Shown: piece after piece, positions 1 through 10,859 of the stretch
How positions within the stretch are numbered: the stretch's first letter is position 1
Layout: each line of letters opens with the position of its first letter
Assembly (NCBI GenBank): GCA_023374045.1
Contig: CM041781.1
Coordinates: 141,662,982-141,726,981 of the forward strand
Source of the DNA: Limonium bicolor
Lineage: Eukaryota > Streptophyta > Magnoliopsida > Caryophyllales > Plumbaginaceae
Direction: 5' to 3'
Length of the DNA: 64,000 nt
Made by a program: the position numbers and the translations under genes
Notes under the pieces: model-generated
What the model was told of the DNA's origin: nothing
The model's input: only the letters and a program-made list of their open reading frames with translations
The model's database searches: none

Positions 1-2279
1 ACTGCTACAAATTTGCATATTTACATTTTCCAAGTCTTGTTGCAATGGTTCTCCACATCCATTATTTGTATAAACTTCCCAAATGATCTTAGGTATATTC
101 TAATGCCAAAATAACACCTTAAACTCACCTAGTTCCTTGTCCAACTTGTTACTCAATTTCTTACAAAATTTACTAACACTTGTAATATTTTTCATTAAGT
201 TTCTAAGTGGTGTTTCTCGCCTATGATAACAACTATCCCAAAATGCTTTCTCACCACTATAACATCATCTCCCAAGCATCTTTTCTCACTAACCAAAACT
301 CCTTTATGCCACTTCTAGAATTTTCTCCCCAAGTTTACGCATCTTCCTTACAACACCTTTTCCTCATTGTTTACCAAAACTTATAAATCCTAAACACAAT
401 CTCACCATGACCTTGATGTATCCCAAAACACTCATTTGAATTCTAAATCCTCCAAGATAAAGCCTAAGTCCTTTTTACATTCTAGAGCACCTTAATACAT
501 GTTTCTTTCTCTAATAAAACACTTAATCATTCTTAACACTTCCTAGTTCACCAAAGCTCATTTAAAACACTTAGAACTCCTTATACATTACCCAATTTTT
601 GACATGGGTTCTACTAACATCTTGTTACACCAAAACACATAGTTTTCACCATTAAACATCCATGAACACTCAAATCCATCAAGAACATTCTTATTCACAA
701 TACTTCACCCAATTACACTACATCACAATATAGTGCATAATTAAATTGCTTGGCACTTAGGCCCTTAAATAACATGGCTCTTAGGCCCTTAAATTGCTTG
801 AACCTTAAACACTGAATTTCCACATAAATATATTGCCTTTGACCTGCAATTACACTCAACATCATATATGTCTTTTAATAATCTCCTTGAGGATAATTTA
901 CTAGCTCATTTACCATTGGCTCCTTAGGTATTTTATTAAGCAAATCAAGCTCATTTTTCCTAAGGCATTTAAACTACAGTGAGATAGTTCATTTACCTCT
1001 TTTCCTCTCAAACTTCTTTCTTGTTTCCTTAAACCGAAAATGAGCAAGGAGTTTGATCACTTGTCAACTTTCTAATCAATATACAAGCAAGGGAATGAGC
1101 ATTCAAGCTTCATGCTTAAGCACATTTATAAACCCTAATTTACATATTGTCTTAAAACATTAAAATGATTGTTTTACCTTATAATTGAATGGGAATTGGA
1201 TTAAGTAGCAAGAGAGGACTCCACCTAGTCCTTTGTAGATTGGAATGAGCTATGAATGAGCAAAAGAAAACACCATGAAGAAGTTGATTTCGGTCACAAA
1301 TGAAAACAAGAGGAAATGAAGTTTTTCTTTGTGTTTCCTTACCTTGAAGCAAAGGAGAACAATGAGATGTAAAAAGATGAGTTCAAGCTCCTTCCATGGT
1401 GATTCCTCTTGGCACCGAAATGGAGGTTTTGGAGATTTGAAAAAACAAGATTGTAGAGCTGGACTAAACTAAGAGAATGGTGGTCTTGGAATTAATTTTG
1501 GAGCGTGGAGCTAGGAGATACAAGCAAACAAAGATGGAGTATGTGTGTGGACTGTAGCAAAACCGTGAATGAGAAGGAAGAAGAGGGTTGGAGACGGTGG
1601 GAATGAGTGGGAATGAGAGAATGAGGAGAGAGGCTTGTTTTTGAAAGATATTTAACATAAAGTAAATAGTGAGTTATCTTACTTTTTACTTTCTTCTTTA
1701 GTTATTTAACTATGTGTGGTGAGTCACCCTTGAAAACCGGCCCCCTTAGTCAAATGGGGTGTGTTATGGTCTTTGTTGACCAATCAATTGACTTATGTTG
1801 ACTAATGTCTTAAACTAGCACTATTTGGTTACTATTCACTAACCAAGGCACATATTTGTGAACATTTTGATTTCCCATTGATTTAGACCTCCTAATGTGA
1901 TACTAAGTAGTACACATGTTAATTAAAGAGTAATGATGGACATTTAGCCACTCAAAAGTCATTTACAAGACAATTTTGCAAAAATGTGCTTTAAGACTCC
2001 TTAAAGCACATTTTGTGTTTAAACTTGTTTTCAAGCTTGGTTTTATTTGGTAATTGGTTAAATATGTTCATTAACATGTAAATAAGGTCTTGGTAAGCTT
2101 ATCAAGTCTTAACCAAGATCATCCCAAGCTTAGAGCACATTTTCGCTCATATTGACTTTAAGGTATTTAATTGTGTTTACTATGGTTTAAATTGTTCACT
2201 AATGTTTCTAAGTCACTTTGTAGCCTTATTATACCCTATTTTATTCTTTAAATAACATATAAAGGTTTGGGGTATTTCA
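1..2279 (-). mobile_element. Element A, 3' LTR (cut by window edge)
   Basis: On the minus strand this LTR begins at 2279 with TGAAATACCCC, directly after a polypurine tract, and runs left out of the window. Positions 1 onward match 24605 onward of the other LTR of the same element, so about 1.6 kb of this copy lies off-window. It contains no coding sequence; the short open frames (for example around 1464-1658) are chance. It is AT-rich noncoding LTR sequence with a repeated 'gcccttaaat' passage near 765-800. The LTR is related to those of B and F: all share a tract around 1965-2045 rich in 'gtgctttaa' and 'agcacattttgtg'. Confidence 0.88.
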
Positions 2280-2297
2280 ATCTACCCCCTTAAAAGA
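2280..2297 (-). other. Polypurine tract of element A
   Basis: Minus strand reads CTTTTAAGGGGGTAGAT immediately before the TG of the 3' LTR. This is the expected primer site for plus-strand DNA synthesis. Confidence 0.8.
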
Positions 2298-2516
2298 ACT
2301 TTGTCCCCAAAGTTCACACTTCCCTCGTATCTTTTGATATTAGAACACGGGGATTACTTATAAAACAATACTTCCATAACAATATTAACAACATACTTAC
2401 ATAACATCAGACACCAGGTCCAAACAACATAACATCATTCAAACACAATGGTCTATAACATAACAACATAACATAGACAATGTATTACAATACATGTCAT
2501 ACATACATAACCGAAA

Positions 2517-2556
2517 CGGCTCTACCCCCCTTAAAATAGGGGTACGCCCCGTACCC
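2517..2556 (-). other. Second PPT-like tract plus hairpin in element A
   Basis: About 240 bp upstream of the true PPT (minus sense) lies another TTAAGGGGGGTAGAG tract. It follows a 6-bp stem, GGGTAC (2540-2545) with GTACCC (2551-2556). The same pair of features recurs in elements B, G and, with a changed stem, C. Confidence 0.6.
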
Positions 2557-2570
2557 TATATATACAAACA

Positions 2571-4294
2571 CTAAGAAGTAAACAAGGATGGGTACTTCAC
2601 CTTCATCTTATCTTCAAGCTCCCAGGTGGCCTCCTTGACGTCCTGGTTAGACCAGAGGACCTTCACCAGTCTCACACTTATGGCGAGTTTCTCGAGTCTT
2701 AGTGTCCAGAATCCGTACGGGAGTCTCCACTGATCGCATGGTCAGCTCTAAGGTTAGCTTTCAGGCTGAAGTACATGAGAGGGATGAGGCATATATTTCT
2801 TCAACTGGGACACATGAAATGCATCATGTACCTTGCCCAGCTCAGCAGGTAAATCAAGCCTGTAAGCTACCGGGCCTATCCGCTCCGTCACAACATAACG
2901 CCCCACATATTTTGGGCTCAACTTGCCTTTCTGGCCAAAACGAAACACTCCCTTCATGGGGGATACTCTAAGAAATACCTGATCGCCTACGGCGAACTCC
3001 AGGTCACGTTGTGCACATCGGCGTATGATTTCTGCTTATCCTGAGCTGCCTTCATGTTAGCCCGGATCTGGCGTACTTCTGCTTGTACTTGCTCCAAATA
3101 CTCTAATCCTATAATGACCGTCTCACTCGACTCATCCCAGCATAATGCGTGCGGCATGGTCTACCGTACAAAGCCTGAAAGGGAGACATCTTGATCAAAG
3201 CATGGTAACTGTTGTTGTAGCTAAACTCAATCAGATGTAACTTATCAATCCAGCTAGTCTTAAAGTCAAGTGCACAAGTATGTAACATATCCTCAAGTGT
3301 CTAGATGGTGCGCTCACTCTGACCATCTGTCTATGTGTGGAACGCTGTACTCAACTTCAGTTCGGTACCAAGCGCTTCCCATGTGGATTTCCGGTACCTG
3401 GAGAGGAATCTGGTATCCCTGTCAGACACAATCGTTTTCGGTACCCCATGATGTCTGACAATCTCTCGGTCGAAGAGCTCTGCTAGCTTCGCCACTTTCC
3501 AAGTGTCCTTCATCGGAATGAATCGGGCCACTTTGGTCAGTCGGTCAACAACAACCCAAATCATAAGACCTCCCCTCGTAGGCGGAAGCCCTACTACAAA
3601 GTCCATGGAAATGTCATGGAACTTCCACTCAGGCACTGGCATTGGCTGCACCATACCTCCAGGCCGTCGGTGCTCAAACTTGACCTTCTGGCAAGTGAGA
3701 CACCTCAACACATAATCATTCACATCTTTCTTCATTCCAATCCACCAAAAATATCTTTTCATACCTTTATACATCTTTAAAGCTCCGGGGTGAATCGAAG
3801 TAGTAGAACAATGGGATTCACTCAGTATGCGCTCCTTCAGCTCAGCGCTACTCCTCGAAATACACAGTCGGCCATTTAGCCTAATCAGGTCATCATCGTG
3901 GAGTCGGAAGTCGTACTTCTGACCCTCAAATGTGCCATCAATAAGCTTCTGCCTGATTTCCAACATAAACTGATTCGACATCTGAGCACTCCGCACCTCT
4001 TCAACCAAGCTATAATGAGAGACTAGTGTATGGAGAGAGTGTGCTCGGCGACTCAGTGCGTCAGCTACCATATTTGCCTTACCCTCTTTGTACGTAGGTT
4101 GATGTCATAGTCATTCAGAAACTCGACCCACCTTCTTTGTCTCATGTTCAACTCTTTCTGAGTGAACAAGTACTTCAAACTTTTATGATCTGAATATATT
4201 GTCACGCTTACCCCATACAAATAATGTCGCCATATCTTGAAGGCGAAGACAATGGCACCCAGTTCTAAGTCATAGGTAGGGTAGTTCTCTTCAT
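2571..4294 (-). pseudogene. Element A pol, 3' part: RNase H tail, integrase, chromodomain-like tail
   Basis: Minus-strand remnant of the pol C-terminus. In order: the end of RNase H (..[10 protein letters not shown], about 4071-4045), an HHCC zinc region (H..HPG, then CLTCQK), and the integrase core with the first Asp in DISMDF and the second in VSDRDTRF. Next come the GPY/F-like module (here VGRYVV, with Arg for the usual Pro) and a C-terminal EATWE-type chromodomain-like segment ending in a stop at 2571-2573. It is broken: an in-frame TAG replaces the Gln of the HPQTDGQ-type segment near 3336, and further frameshifts separate the chromodomain-like part. The N-terminal half of the gene lies beyond the insertion of G, at 18646-20202. 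The family function is integration of the cDNA; this copy is not functional as it stands. Confidence 0.85.
4290..4294. repeat. Target site duplication TTCAT, left of G
   Basis: TTCAT here and at 18641-18645 flanks element G. Removing G and one copy restores RNase H sequence matching the uninterrupted homologue in element B near 61725-61740. Confidence 0.95.
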
Positions 4295-6237
4295 TGAAAT
4301 ACCCCGTAATTAAAAACAGTGATTAATTAGGCTAATTATGGTTTTTAAGGCTTAATTACACTTAAATAAACATGAGGGAACAAATCCCGAAGAAAACGGA
4401 CCTTTAAAATGGGTTAAAAGCATAAACGAACCTTAAAGCGCGTTCGAGGAAACCGGAAAACGTGACTTTAAGCTGGTCAAATAGACTCGTAACAATTTTC
4501 ATCACTAAACAATCATTAATAAATATTATGAAGGTCTAGAACCAATAAAATTAATTAAATGAGAAAATTCCGGAAAACGGGTTCCGGTTAGTAAAAACTG
4601 TAACAACCGGAAGTGTGTGGGGTGTGTAAATAAACAAAGTTAATGTGTCCACTTCGCAAATAAAAAATAAAAATGGAGTGTGTGTGGTGTGAGTGGGCCG
4701 GCCAGCTCCCCCCCTCACTCTCTTAATGCTTTCTTATTAGCTAAAAGACAAATGAAATAAGTAGAAAAGTAGAAAAAGAAGTAGGGCTCTCTCTCTTCCA
4801 TTCCTCACTCCCTCACCGTACCCACCTTCTTCTTCCTTCTGATTTTTCTCCTCTCCCAACCAGTAATGGAGGCTAGTATAACACCTACTCAACTCTCACC
4901 TTCTCTCCTCTTGTTAACCCCTTAATCCTTCTCCAAAAATTACAAAATCAGTACCATTGGAATCCCCTTGCAAAGGAGAACACTTTCCTCCTTTGAAAAA
5001 TCCAAAAGCTCCAATTTCGTTTTTATGGGTGGAGGCCATTTGAAGATTCGAGGCCACTATTAGAAGCACCTTCACCTCCTTGTTACTTTGAGGTAAAAAG
5101 AACTTCGAAAATCCTTCATTTCTAGCCCTCATTAGCATTATAAGAATTTTCAGATTTTGAAACTCTTGTTCCTTCTTGCTCCAGCCGATTTTGGCTTCTT
5201 CATTGGGCTAGGAATCCTACTCTCTTGCTAGTCAAGAACTTCATTCATTGGTTGAATGGTAATACTCTTTTCTAAACCCTAAAACATCTAAATTCTAGGG
5301 TTAGTTAAGGTTAAGGTGCTAAACTAGTATGGGTATGTATGGCTTGCTGTTGCATTGCCATTTCTTGAACAAAAACCGAGAACAAGAGAAGAAGGAAAGA
5401 GGAAAATAAGAGAAGGAAAGGAAAGAAAGAAAAACTAGCAAGACAAGGTAAATACTCTTGCCTTGAGTTAGTTTGTGTATTGTATTGTAACAGTTTTTGA
5501 GTAGTAAAATGAGTAATGTATTGAGTAAGGAGTAGTAAGTATGTTGTAGTGTAAGAAGGAAAGGTAATGTAACAGTTTTGAAGTTTTTAAATGATGTTTA
5601 AAAGCTTGGGAAAACCATGGGTAGTATAAGTATTTGTGCAGGAATTTTAGGGTGTTGTAGTGGAGTTGAAATGTGTGTATGGTGTATCGTATAAACAGGT
5701 TTAGGAATGAGCATTTGTGAGCTGAAATAATGTGTGGGCTATGTCAAAATTATAGGGGAGCCTATGTCCAAATTTGTCTAGAAAGTGAGGATTACTGTGT
5801 GTAAGGATAGGTAATGACATAGACAATAACTAGGTATATTTGGAGAGTTTAAAATGAGTAGTTTAATGTATTGAAACAGATTTAAAAAGGGGTTTAGGTA
5901 ATGGAAAGAATGAGGATGTAAGGTAATTTATTTTGAATGCTAAAAGTGGCATTAGTGGAGGGAGTAATGGAGGATAGAACTTTGGGTGAAAATCTGTAGC
6001 ATGAGAGGGGAAAACAAGAATCTGTAGCATTAGTGAAATGAAAACTAGTATAAGTGTGGGATTGAAATAAGGAAAAAAGTGTAAGTGAATCTAGGATTGA
6101 GTAATGAGTTTGGTGGATGAACTAAGGTGATTTAGAGTGTGTAATTAGTACTAAAATGTGTTAGGATGTATGTAGGAAGATTGGGGAAGAAATGGGTAAG
6201 AAAGGAAATGAAAAACAAAATCTGTAGGCATGTTCTG

Positions 6238-6512
6238 CAACCGACCGACCCAGAGGTTGGATTGGTCGGTGGGTCGGTCGGGGCTCAAGTAACAGAACCA
6301 AAACTTCCTAGAACGGACCGACCCAGAAGCCGTGAGTCGATCATGGGTCGGTCATGATGGGTTCCAGGGCCGAGAACTTTCTGTAACGGACCGACCCAGA
6401 GGTTCATGGGTCGGTCGGAAAAGTCTTGGGTCGGTCGGGCAAAGTCTGAAAAACGGGAGACTTACTGGAATGGACCGACCCAGAGGTTGGGTCGGACGGT
6501 GGGTCGGTCGGC
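6238..6512 (+). promoter_or_regulatory. Cluster of ACCGACCC/GGGTCGGT palindromes upstream of TATA-like box
   Basis: Four units with a period of about 72-75 bp. Each pairs (G)ACCGACCCAGAGG with a downstream GGGTCGGTCGG, so each could fold back. ACCGAC matches the RCCGAC core bound by plant DREB/CBF factors (established for the motif; binding here is inference). The cluster ends immediately before ttataaaa at about 6519. The 3' LTR copy is at 16692-16967. Confidence 0.6.
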
Positions 6513-7966
6513 CCAAACTTATAAAAAAAATGTGTTAACCCTAGTAAGAGGACTTGTACATGAGTAAGGGAGCAAACCTAAAGTAAGAAATGAATTCGTA
6601 ACCACTTGTAACATGTAAGACTTAGTAAGTATGCCTAGGGATAGGCATTGGAGTAGGAGCTAAACCAATAATAAGTCTTTAACCATACAACTCCATGTAT
6701 GTTATAGGATTCGATTTGTGAACACCGAAGGACCGGTAGTACGAGTACGACGGTGAACGGTATGATTTCTTCATGCCCTATATCCTAACTTGGTTACCCC
6801 GATTTGTGTTCTTATGTGATCACCAATAAGATAAATGCACGAATTGGACTTTTATTGCACTTAATTGTGTTTGAACTACATTGTTCTTGTTGTATGCTCT
6901 TGAACATTTAGTTTGTATAATTCATGAAATGATTGAATGAGAATGAAGTGTATGTGTACATGATGAGTACTTGCGTATTGTGTTGGTGTATGGTATGAAA
7001 GTAATGACTCCTACTAATTCCTAACCATCTAACTCCTAACTTGAGTAATGAGTAAAATGGAATGAGTAGAAGTCCGATATAGTTTCGGCCACGTGTGAGG
7101 AAACACAAGAGGTTGGATCCGAATCCTGGCTGTAATCTTTTCAATGGACCAAATCCCTTGAATGGGTAGAATCCTTGATTAGTGGGCCACCCTAAAGCCT
7201 GGTGGTGGGATGTAGTAATCCCTGCCCAGAGGTCATACCGAATTGACTTTAGTAAAGTAAGTAAGAAGTAAGTATTGTATGCGTATCGGTCTTGACTATT
7301 GTAAGTCAATGACCTTGAGTAAAAGAGTATTGAACACCCGATTAACCCGGGTGTGTAATGAAGCTAACATGACTTCTGTATGAAATGGAGAATTGTATCT
7401 CCGTAATGCGGTGAGTATTCGATAAGTAAGAACGGTTGACTTGTCATGTCTTCCTTGCATGTATGGATGTATGTATGCCTTGTGAAATGAATGTATTGAA
7501 TTGTATTGTGTAAACAAGTATGCAGTATGAATGAAACGAACCGCATGTATTCGACCAAATAGTTGGCGTACCCTCGCTAGTACGCGGGTATGTGGTTATC
7601 ATAGCAGCGTCGCGGACCCCCTAGGGGGAATGTTTTATTCTACAGGTACCCGCGAGGGGTGATGGTCAAGTAAGGACCGGAATGAATCTTTTGGGGTAGT
7701 TAGTATATTGGAATGGTGTACGAGTTGTACACGGCTAAGGCCTTTTTGAGTAGCCGGGTGTACAGTGGTACACCTTTTTGGATAATGAATTATGATTGGA
7801 TAGAAAGGAGAAGAGGTATAAGCTCTAATTTTGGGAATAGTCTTGGAATGTAATTCATATATTTGGATCCTGAATCAAATGTAAGTAAGATTAGCGTTTG
7901 TAAAGTAAGTATCATGTATTCGGTATATTCTAATCGTAGACCGTTACTGTAAGTAGTAGTAGCCTT

Positions 7967-7987
7967 GTTAGTCATTGGATGGCTAAC
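7967..7987 (+). other. U5-side hairpin of G
   Basis: GTTAGTCAT and ATGGCTAAC (one G-U pair) flank a TGG loop, 110-130 bp from the LTR 3' end. Related hairpins occur at the same place in A, B and F with different stem sequences. Confidence 0.6.
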
Positions 7988-8103
7988 GGCGTTGTATCAC
8001 CCGCGGGAGCTAGTAAGTAAGTAAGCTTTCCGCTACGAGTAAGGTAATTATGAGTATGTTGGAGGATAGTAGAAGGATTAGCGGTTGGGTGTTACAAAAA
8101 AAG

Positions 8104-8115
8104 TGGTATCAGAGC
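8104..8115 (+). other. Primer binding site (tRNA-iMet) of G
   Basis: TGGTATCAGAGC, the standard plant initiator-Met tRNA primer site, 7 bp after the LTR terminal TTACA. Confidence 0.92.
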
Positions 8116-8318
8116 GAAGTCTCGCTCTGATGATTAGAATGCCGAGGTAGTGATTACCGAGTTAGGTTATAAAACCGTTTACAACGGAGAATTAGAAACC
8201 TAACTTGGAATTACCGTTAGCATAACGGATACCACTTGACGTCGGTAAAGACGATACATTGTTGAATCAAGACGCGTGGTCATTGTGTCGCAGTATCTAA
8301 TGTAATACACTTGTTCAG

Positions 8319-9351
8319 ATGTCAGGACGAGGCAAGGCCGAACTGAGGCGGAAGCCTCAGAGGGGCCAGGCGCGCAGACGATAGCTGAAATCGTCGCAGA
8401 GCCACAGTAGCACAGATGCTACCGCAAGTAATCAACGCAGTAATCAACATAGCAAAAACCAGCAGCAGCAGCAGCAACAAGCAACAGCCCGACCGCCTCA
8501 ACCTCGTGAAACAAATGGGTAAATGTCGTCGCGACATTCGACCTCCATGCTTTAGAGGCGAGAGCGATCCCGCCAAGCCTGAGGCCTATCTCTCCGAGAT
8601 GGAGGACGGACATTCGAGACACTTGAGACTCCCTGGAGTTCGAGTGAGGATAGCTGCGTATTACCTCAAGGACGGGCTATGGATTGGTGGAAGCTCATCA
8701 AGGCCGAGCACGTAGCCGACCCCGCATTCGGTGGGAAGCATTCACCTCTCCTCCGATCTAAGTACTATCCCGAGCATGTCAAGATCAAGAAACGGCTTGA
8801 GCTCGATGCCCTGAAGATGCGGAGAAGATGACGGTTGGATGAATATTACCGCACCTTCACCTCTATTCTCAGATTCTACCCGACCTTGGGTTAACCGGCC
8901 AAGTCTTGGTCGACGCTTATACGGCGGATTGAGCCATCGACTCGGTATGGAATAGATTGCATCACCACGCGTTGTAACCTCCCTTCAGGTAAAACAACGT
9001 TGAACCCTTAAAAGCCATGAGCAATATGAATAGTATTCTCGTATGTAAATGTGTAACTAATACCAAGTAATTCAGAGAAGTGTTACCACGTTGCATCTCG
9101 AGTGAAGATCACCTGCCAGCTAAGAGATGAGGAGCAAGCGCTGAAGCGCAAGGTGAGCAGCAAGGGTAACACCTTCAATAACGAGAACCAAACCAAACCA
9201 TGGAAGAAGAAGAAAGGGAAGTACTCCCATCAGAAGAACACCTCTGGAGACGGCAGTGCCCATGCTGAGAAGGGCAAGGCACCTGAGCCATTACAGCTTG
9301 CCTACACTGCACCAGTGGCAGCGAAGCCACTAAGGTCTCAGCCCTACAAGG
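8319..9351 (+). pseudogene. Element G gag, N-terminal and middle part
   Basis: Gag starts at 8319 (MSGRGKAELRR), matching the MSGRPRGRGRG start of element A. It carries a CAG-repeat-encoded Gln run near 8460-8490 and then diverged capsid-like sequence. The frame breaks repeatedly, with a stop after RETNG near 8519 and several indels to about 9000. The homologue of A's first intron lies at about 9017-9077, but the donor GT at the aligned position reads AT in G. The second exon-like block, 9078-9351 (KCYHVASRVKIT...LRDEEQALKRK), is open and ends at a good donor, AAGG/GTAAGA. Role in the family: structural capsid protein. This copy is inactive. Confidence 0.75.
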
Positions 9352-9438
9352 GTAAGAACCCGAAATTGAACTAGTACACTTGTGGATCAATATGTATATG
9401 GAATATTGTAAGTATACCGAACCTCGCTAACTTGGAAG
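9352..9438 (+). other. Putative gag intron 2 of G
   Basis: 87 bp, AAGG/GTAAGAA at the left, a branch-like cgctaac about 14 nt before the TTGGAAG acceptor. Removing it joins the two gag blocks in frame (split codon G/CT). Element A has an equivalent at the same codon position. Confidence 0.7.
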
Positions 9439-9786
9439 CTCTAGGTTCTGGATTTGGCCATGGCAAGGGCCAAAATGTTGGCCGCAGCTATGTGTGCCAA
9501 AATTGCAACAAGGATCATCCCGGCACTGATTGCCAAGGAAGGGAGATCCGCTGCTACAACTGCCAGAAGCCGGGGCACCGTGCTAATGCATGCCCAGAAA
9601 ACTCGAAGCCCAAGGGCAACTATCAGGGCTACAAGCAGCGTGAAGGCAAGGAGGTTGCGTCTGGTGATGCTCATGCCCAGCACACCTCACTGGGACAGGG
9701 GTCCGAAGTCCGCAGAAGGGCGCCGCAGAGGCAGCCGGCCTTACACATCATTGACCGTGACGGGACCGGGACTAAGTCCGGCCCAG
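9439..9786 (+). CDS. Gag exon 3: tandem CCHC zinc knuckles (element G)
   Basis: Nucleocapsid part of gag, about 116 codons without a stop. Two zinc knuckles are visible: CQNCNKDHPGTDC (C-x2-C-x3-H-x4-C, one residue shorter than canonical) and CYNCQKPGHRANAC (canonical C-x2-C-x4-H-x4-C). In the family these bind the element RNA. The start is set by the intron 2 acceptor and not by a Met. The exon ends CCA G/GTATTC, a donor in phase 1. That donor can join in frame either to the AlkB exon at 9978 or to the pol exon at 10860, which is the central oddity of these elements. The basic Lys/Arg/Gln-rich tail follows the knuckles. Confidence 0.75.
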
Positions 9787-9977
9787 GTATTCACCGTAAC
9801 CTTTAATCCTTGAGAAGCATGCCTAGAGTAATGAAATATTTGTATGAATGGATGCATGGATGCGTAAGTACTTGAAATATGAAATTGAGTATGAGTAAGT
9901 AAAAATTGAAGTACGTATTGAGCATGAAATAAATTAGTGAGCCTAGAAGTCTCACTAGATATAATTTACCACCTTAG
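9787..9977 (+). other. Putative intron 3 of G (gag to AlkB)
   Basis: 191 bp from CCCAG/GTATTC to ACCACCTTAG/GG. Splicing gives an uninterrupted frame of at least 50 codons from the zinc-knuckle exon into the AlkB exon. The intron-like stretch itself carries stops in the gag frame. Confidence 0.7.
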
Positions 9978-10716
9978 GGAAATTCCTTATCTGTTACCCA
10001 ATACCTTCACACCCACCTCATGAAGAAACCGACATCGCCACTCACCACTTCAACAACGAGCAGTGTCAGGTCATCCGCCCAGGTATGATCTTATTAAAAG
10101 GATACCTGACACCCGAAGCACAAGTTTCAATCATCCGACGATGTAACGAGTTAGGAATGGTCCAGGAGGATTTTATACACCCGAATTCCCCGGTAGAGCT
10201 ACAATGAAGCTGAAAATGATGTGCTTGGGAAAGGATTGGAACCCTTACACCAAGACATACCAAACGACGCGAGCAGGAGACGGAGCCACACCTCCATCAA
10301 TACCTACTGAGTATCAAACGCTTGTTACACAAGCTGTAGAAACCGCACAACAGTATGAAGATGAACCAATCCCTGCACTTGAAGCAGACCTATGTATCAT
10401 CAACTTCTATGAGATAGAAGGACGACTTGGCTTACACCAAGATAAGGACAAGACGATGGAATCTCTTGAACTAGGAGTGCTCGTAGTGTCTTGGTCCATT
10501 GGTGGAGACGCCGTATTCTTATACAATAAGCAGAAGCGTGTGGACCTCACAGAGAAATTGGTATTGAGATCAAGAGATGTCCTAATCATGGGTGGAAAAT
10601 CAAGGTTGCTGTATCACGGGATCAAGAAGATCAAGTTGAATACGGCACCACCGGCAATAATCAATGCCACACACATGAAACCAGGACGCCTGAACCTTAC
10701 CTTTAGAAAGTATTAA
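9978..10716 (+). pseudogene. AlkB-type 2OG/Fe(II) dioxygenase exon of element G (one frameshift)
   Basis: AlkB-family domain. AlkB proteins use Fe(II) and 2-oxoglutarate to oxidatively remove alkyl groups from nucleic-acid bases. Here the sequence shows the iron ligands HQD (in GRLGLHQDKD), the distal His in LYHGIKK, and the terminal GRLNLTFR with both arginines of the family R-x5-R motif. Upstream come a short linker and the ..QVIRPGMILL..YLTPEAQ.. start of the fold. The downstream part (10204-10716) is open to a TAA stop; a single 1-base indel near 10157 puts the first part in another frame. It lies between gag and protease, as in A, B and C. The LCIINFY...GVxVVS pattern is closest to ALKBH1-like plant proteins as I remember them (inference). 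Substrate unknown. Confidence 0.85.
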
Positions 10717-10786
10717 TCTTGTAGTAGCATGTAATCCAGTAGTAACATGTATTAGAGACACAGTATGTATGATGGATGGTTTATTC

Positions 10787-10792
10787 AATAAA
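10787..10792 (+). terminator. Polyadenylation-type signal after AlkB exon (G)
   Basis: AATAAA 70 bp after the AlkB stop and before the pol acceptor. The same hexamer follows AlkB in A and B, and AATAAG does in C. It suggests that a gag-AlkB mRNA could end here. Confidence 0.5.
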
Positions 10793-10859
10793 AGTAGTGT
10801 TGGTTATTAAATTCCACTTGCGTTCCACCATCGTTACTTATCATCTTGTGAATCAATAG

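Larger units (their letters stand above)
4295..8096 (+). repeat. Element G 5' LTR
   Basis: Direct repeat of 14750-18640, differing by scattered substitutions, small indels and one 77-bp segment present only in the 3' copy. No coding sequence. It holds a palindrome cluster (6238-6512), a TATA-like ttataaaa just after it (about 6519), and a hairpin near the 3' end (7967-7987). The gag-like or 'secreted' short frames inside are chance. Confidence 0.95.

Noticed and set aside
6908..7558. Tyr/His-rich minus-strand frames in the LTR of G (also 17440-18088)
   Set aside because: Low-complexity shadows of 'atgtatg' repeats, on the strand opposite to the element and without any recognised domain.
9041..9077. 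Intron 1 of G using the gtatgt donor at 9041
   Set aside because: It would be only 37 bp, too short for a plant intron; the aligned donor of A is near 9017 and is mutated in G.
10204..10716. A host ALKBH1-like gene or its pseudogene trapped between elements
   Set aside because: The domain sits at the same place between gag and protease in four elements, is splice-phased to gag, and lies inside LTR boundaries, so it belongs to the elements.
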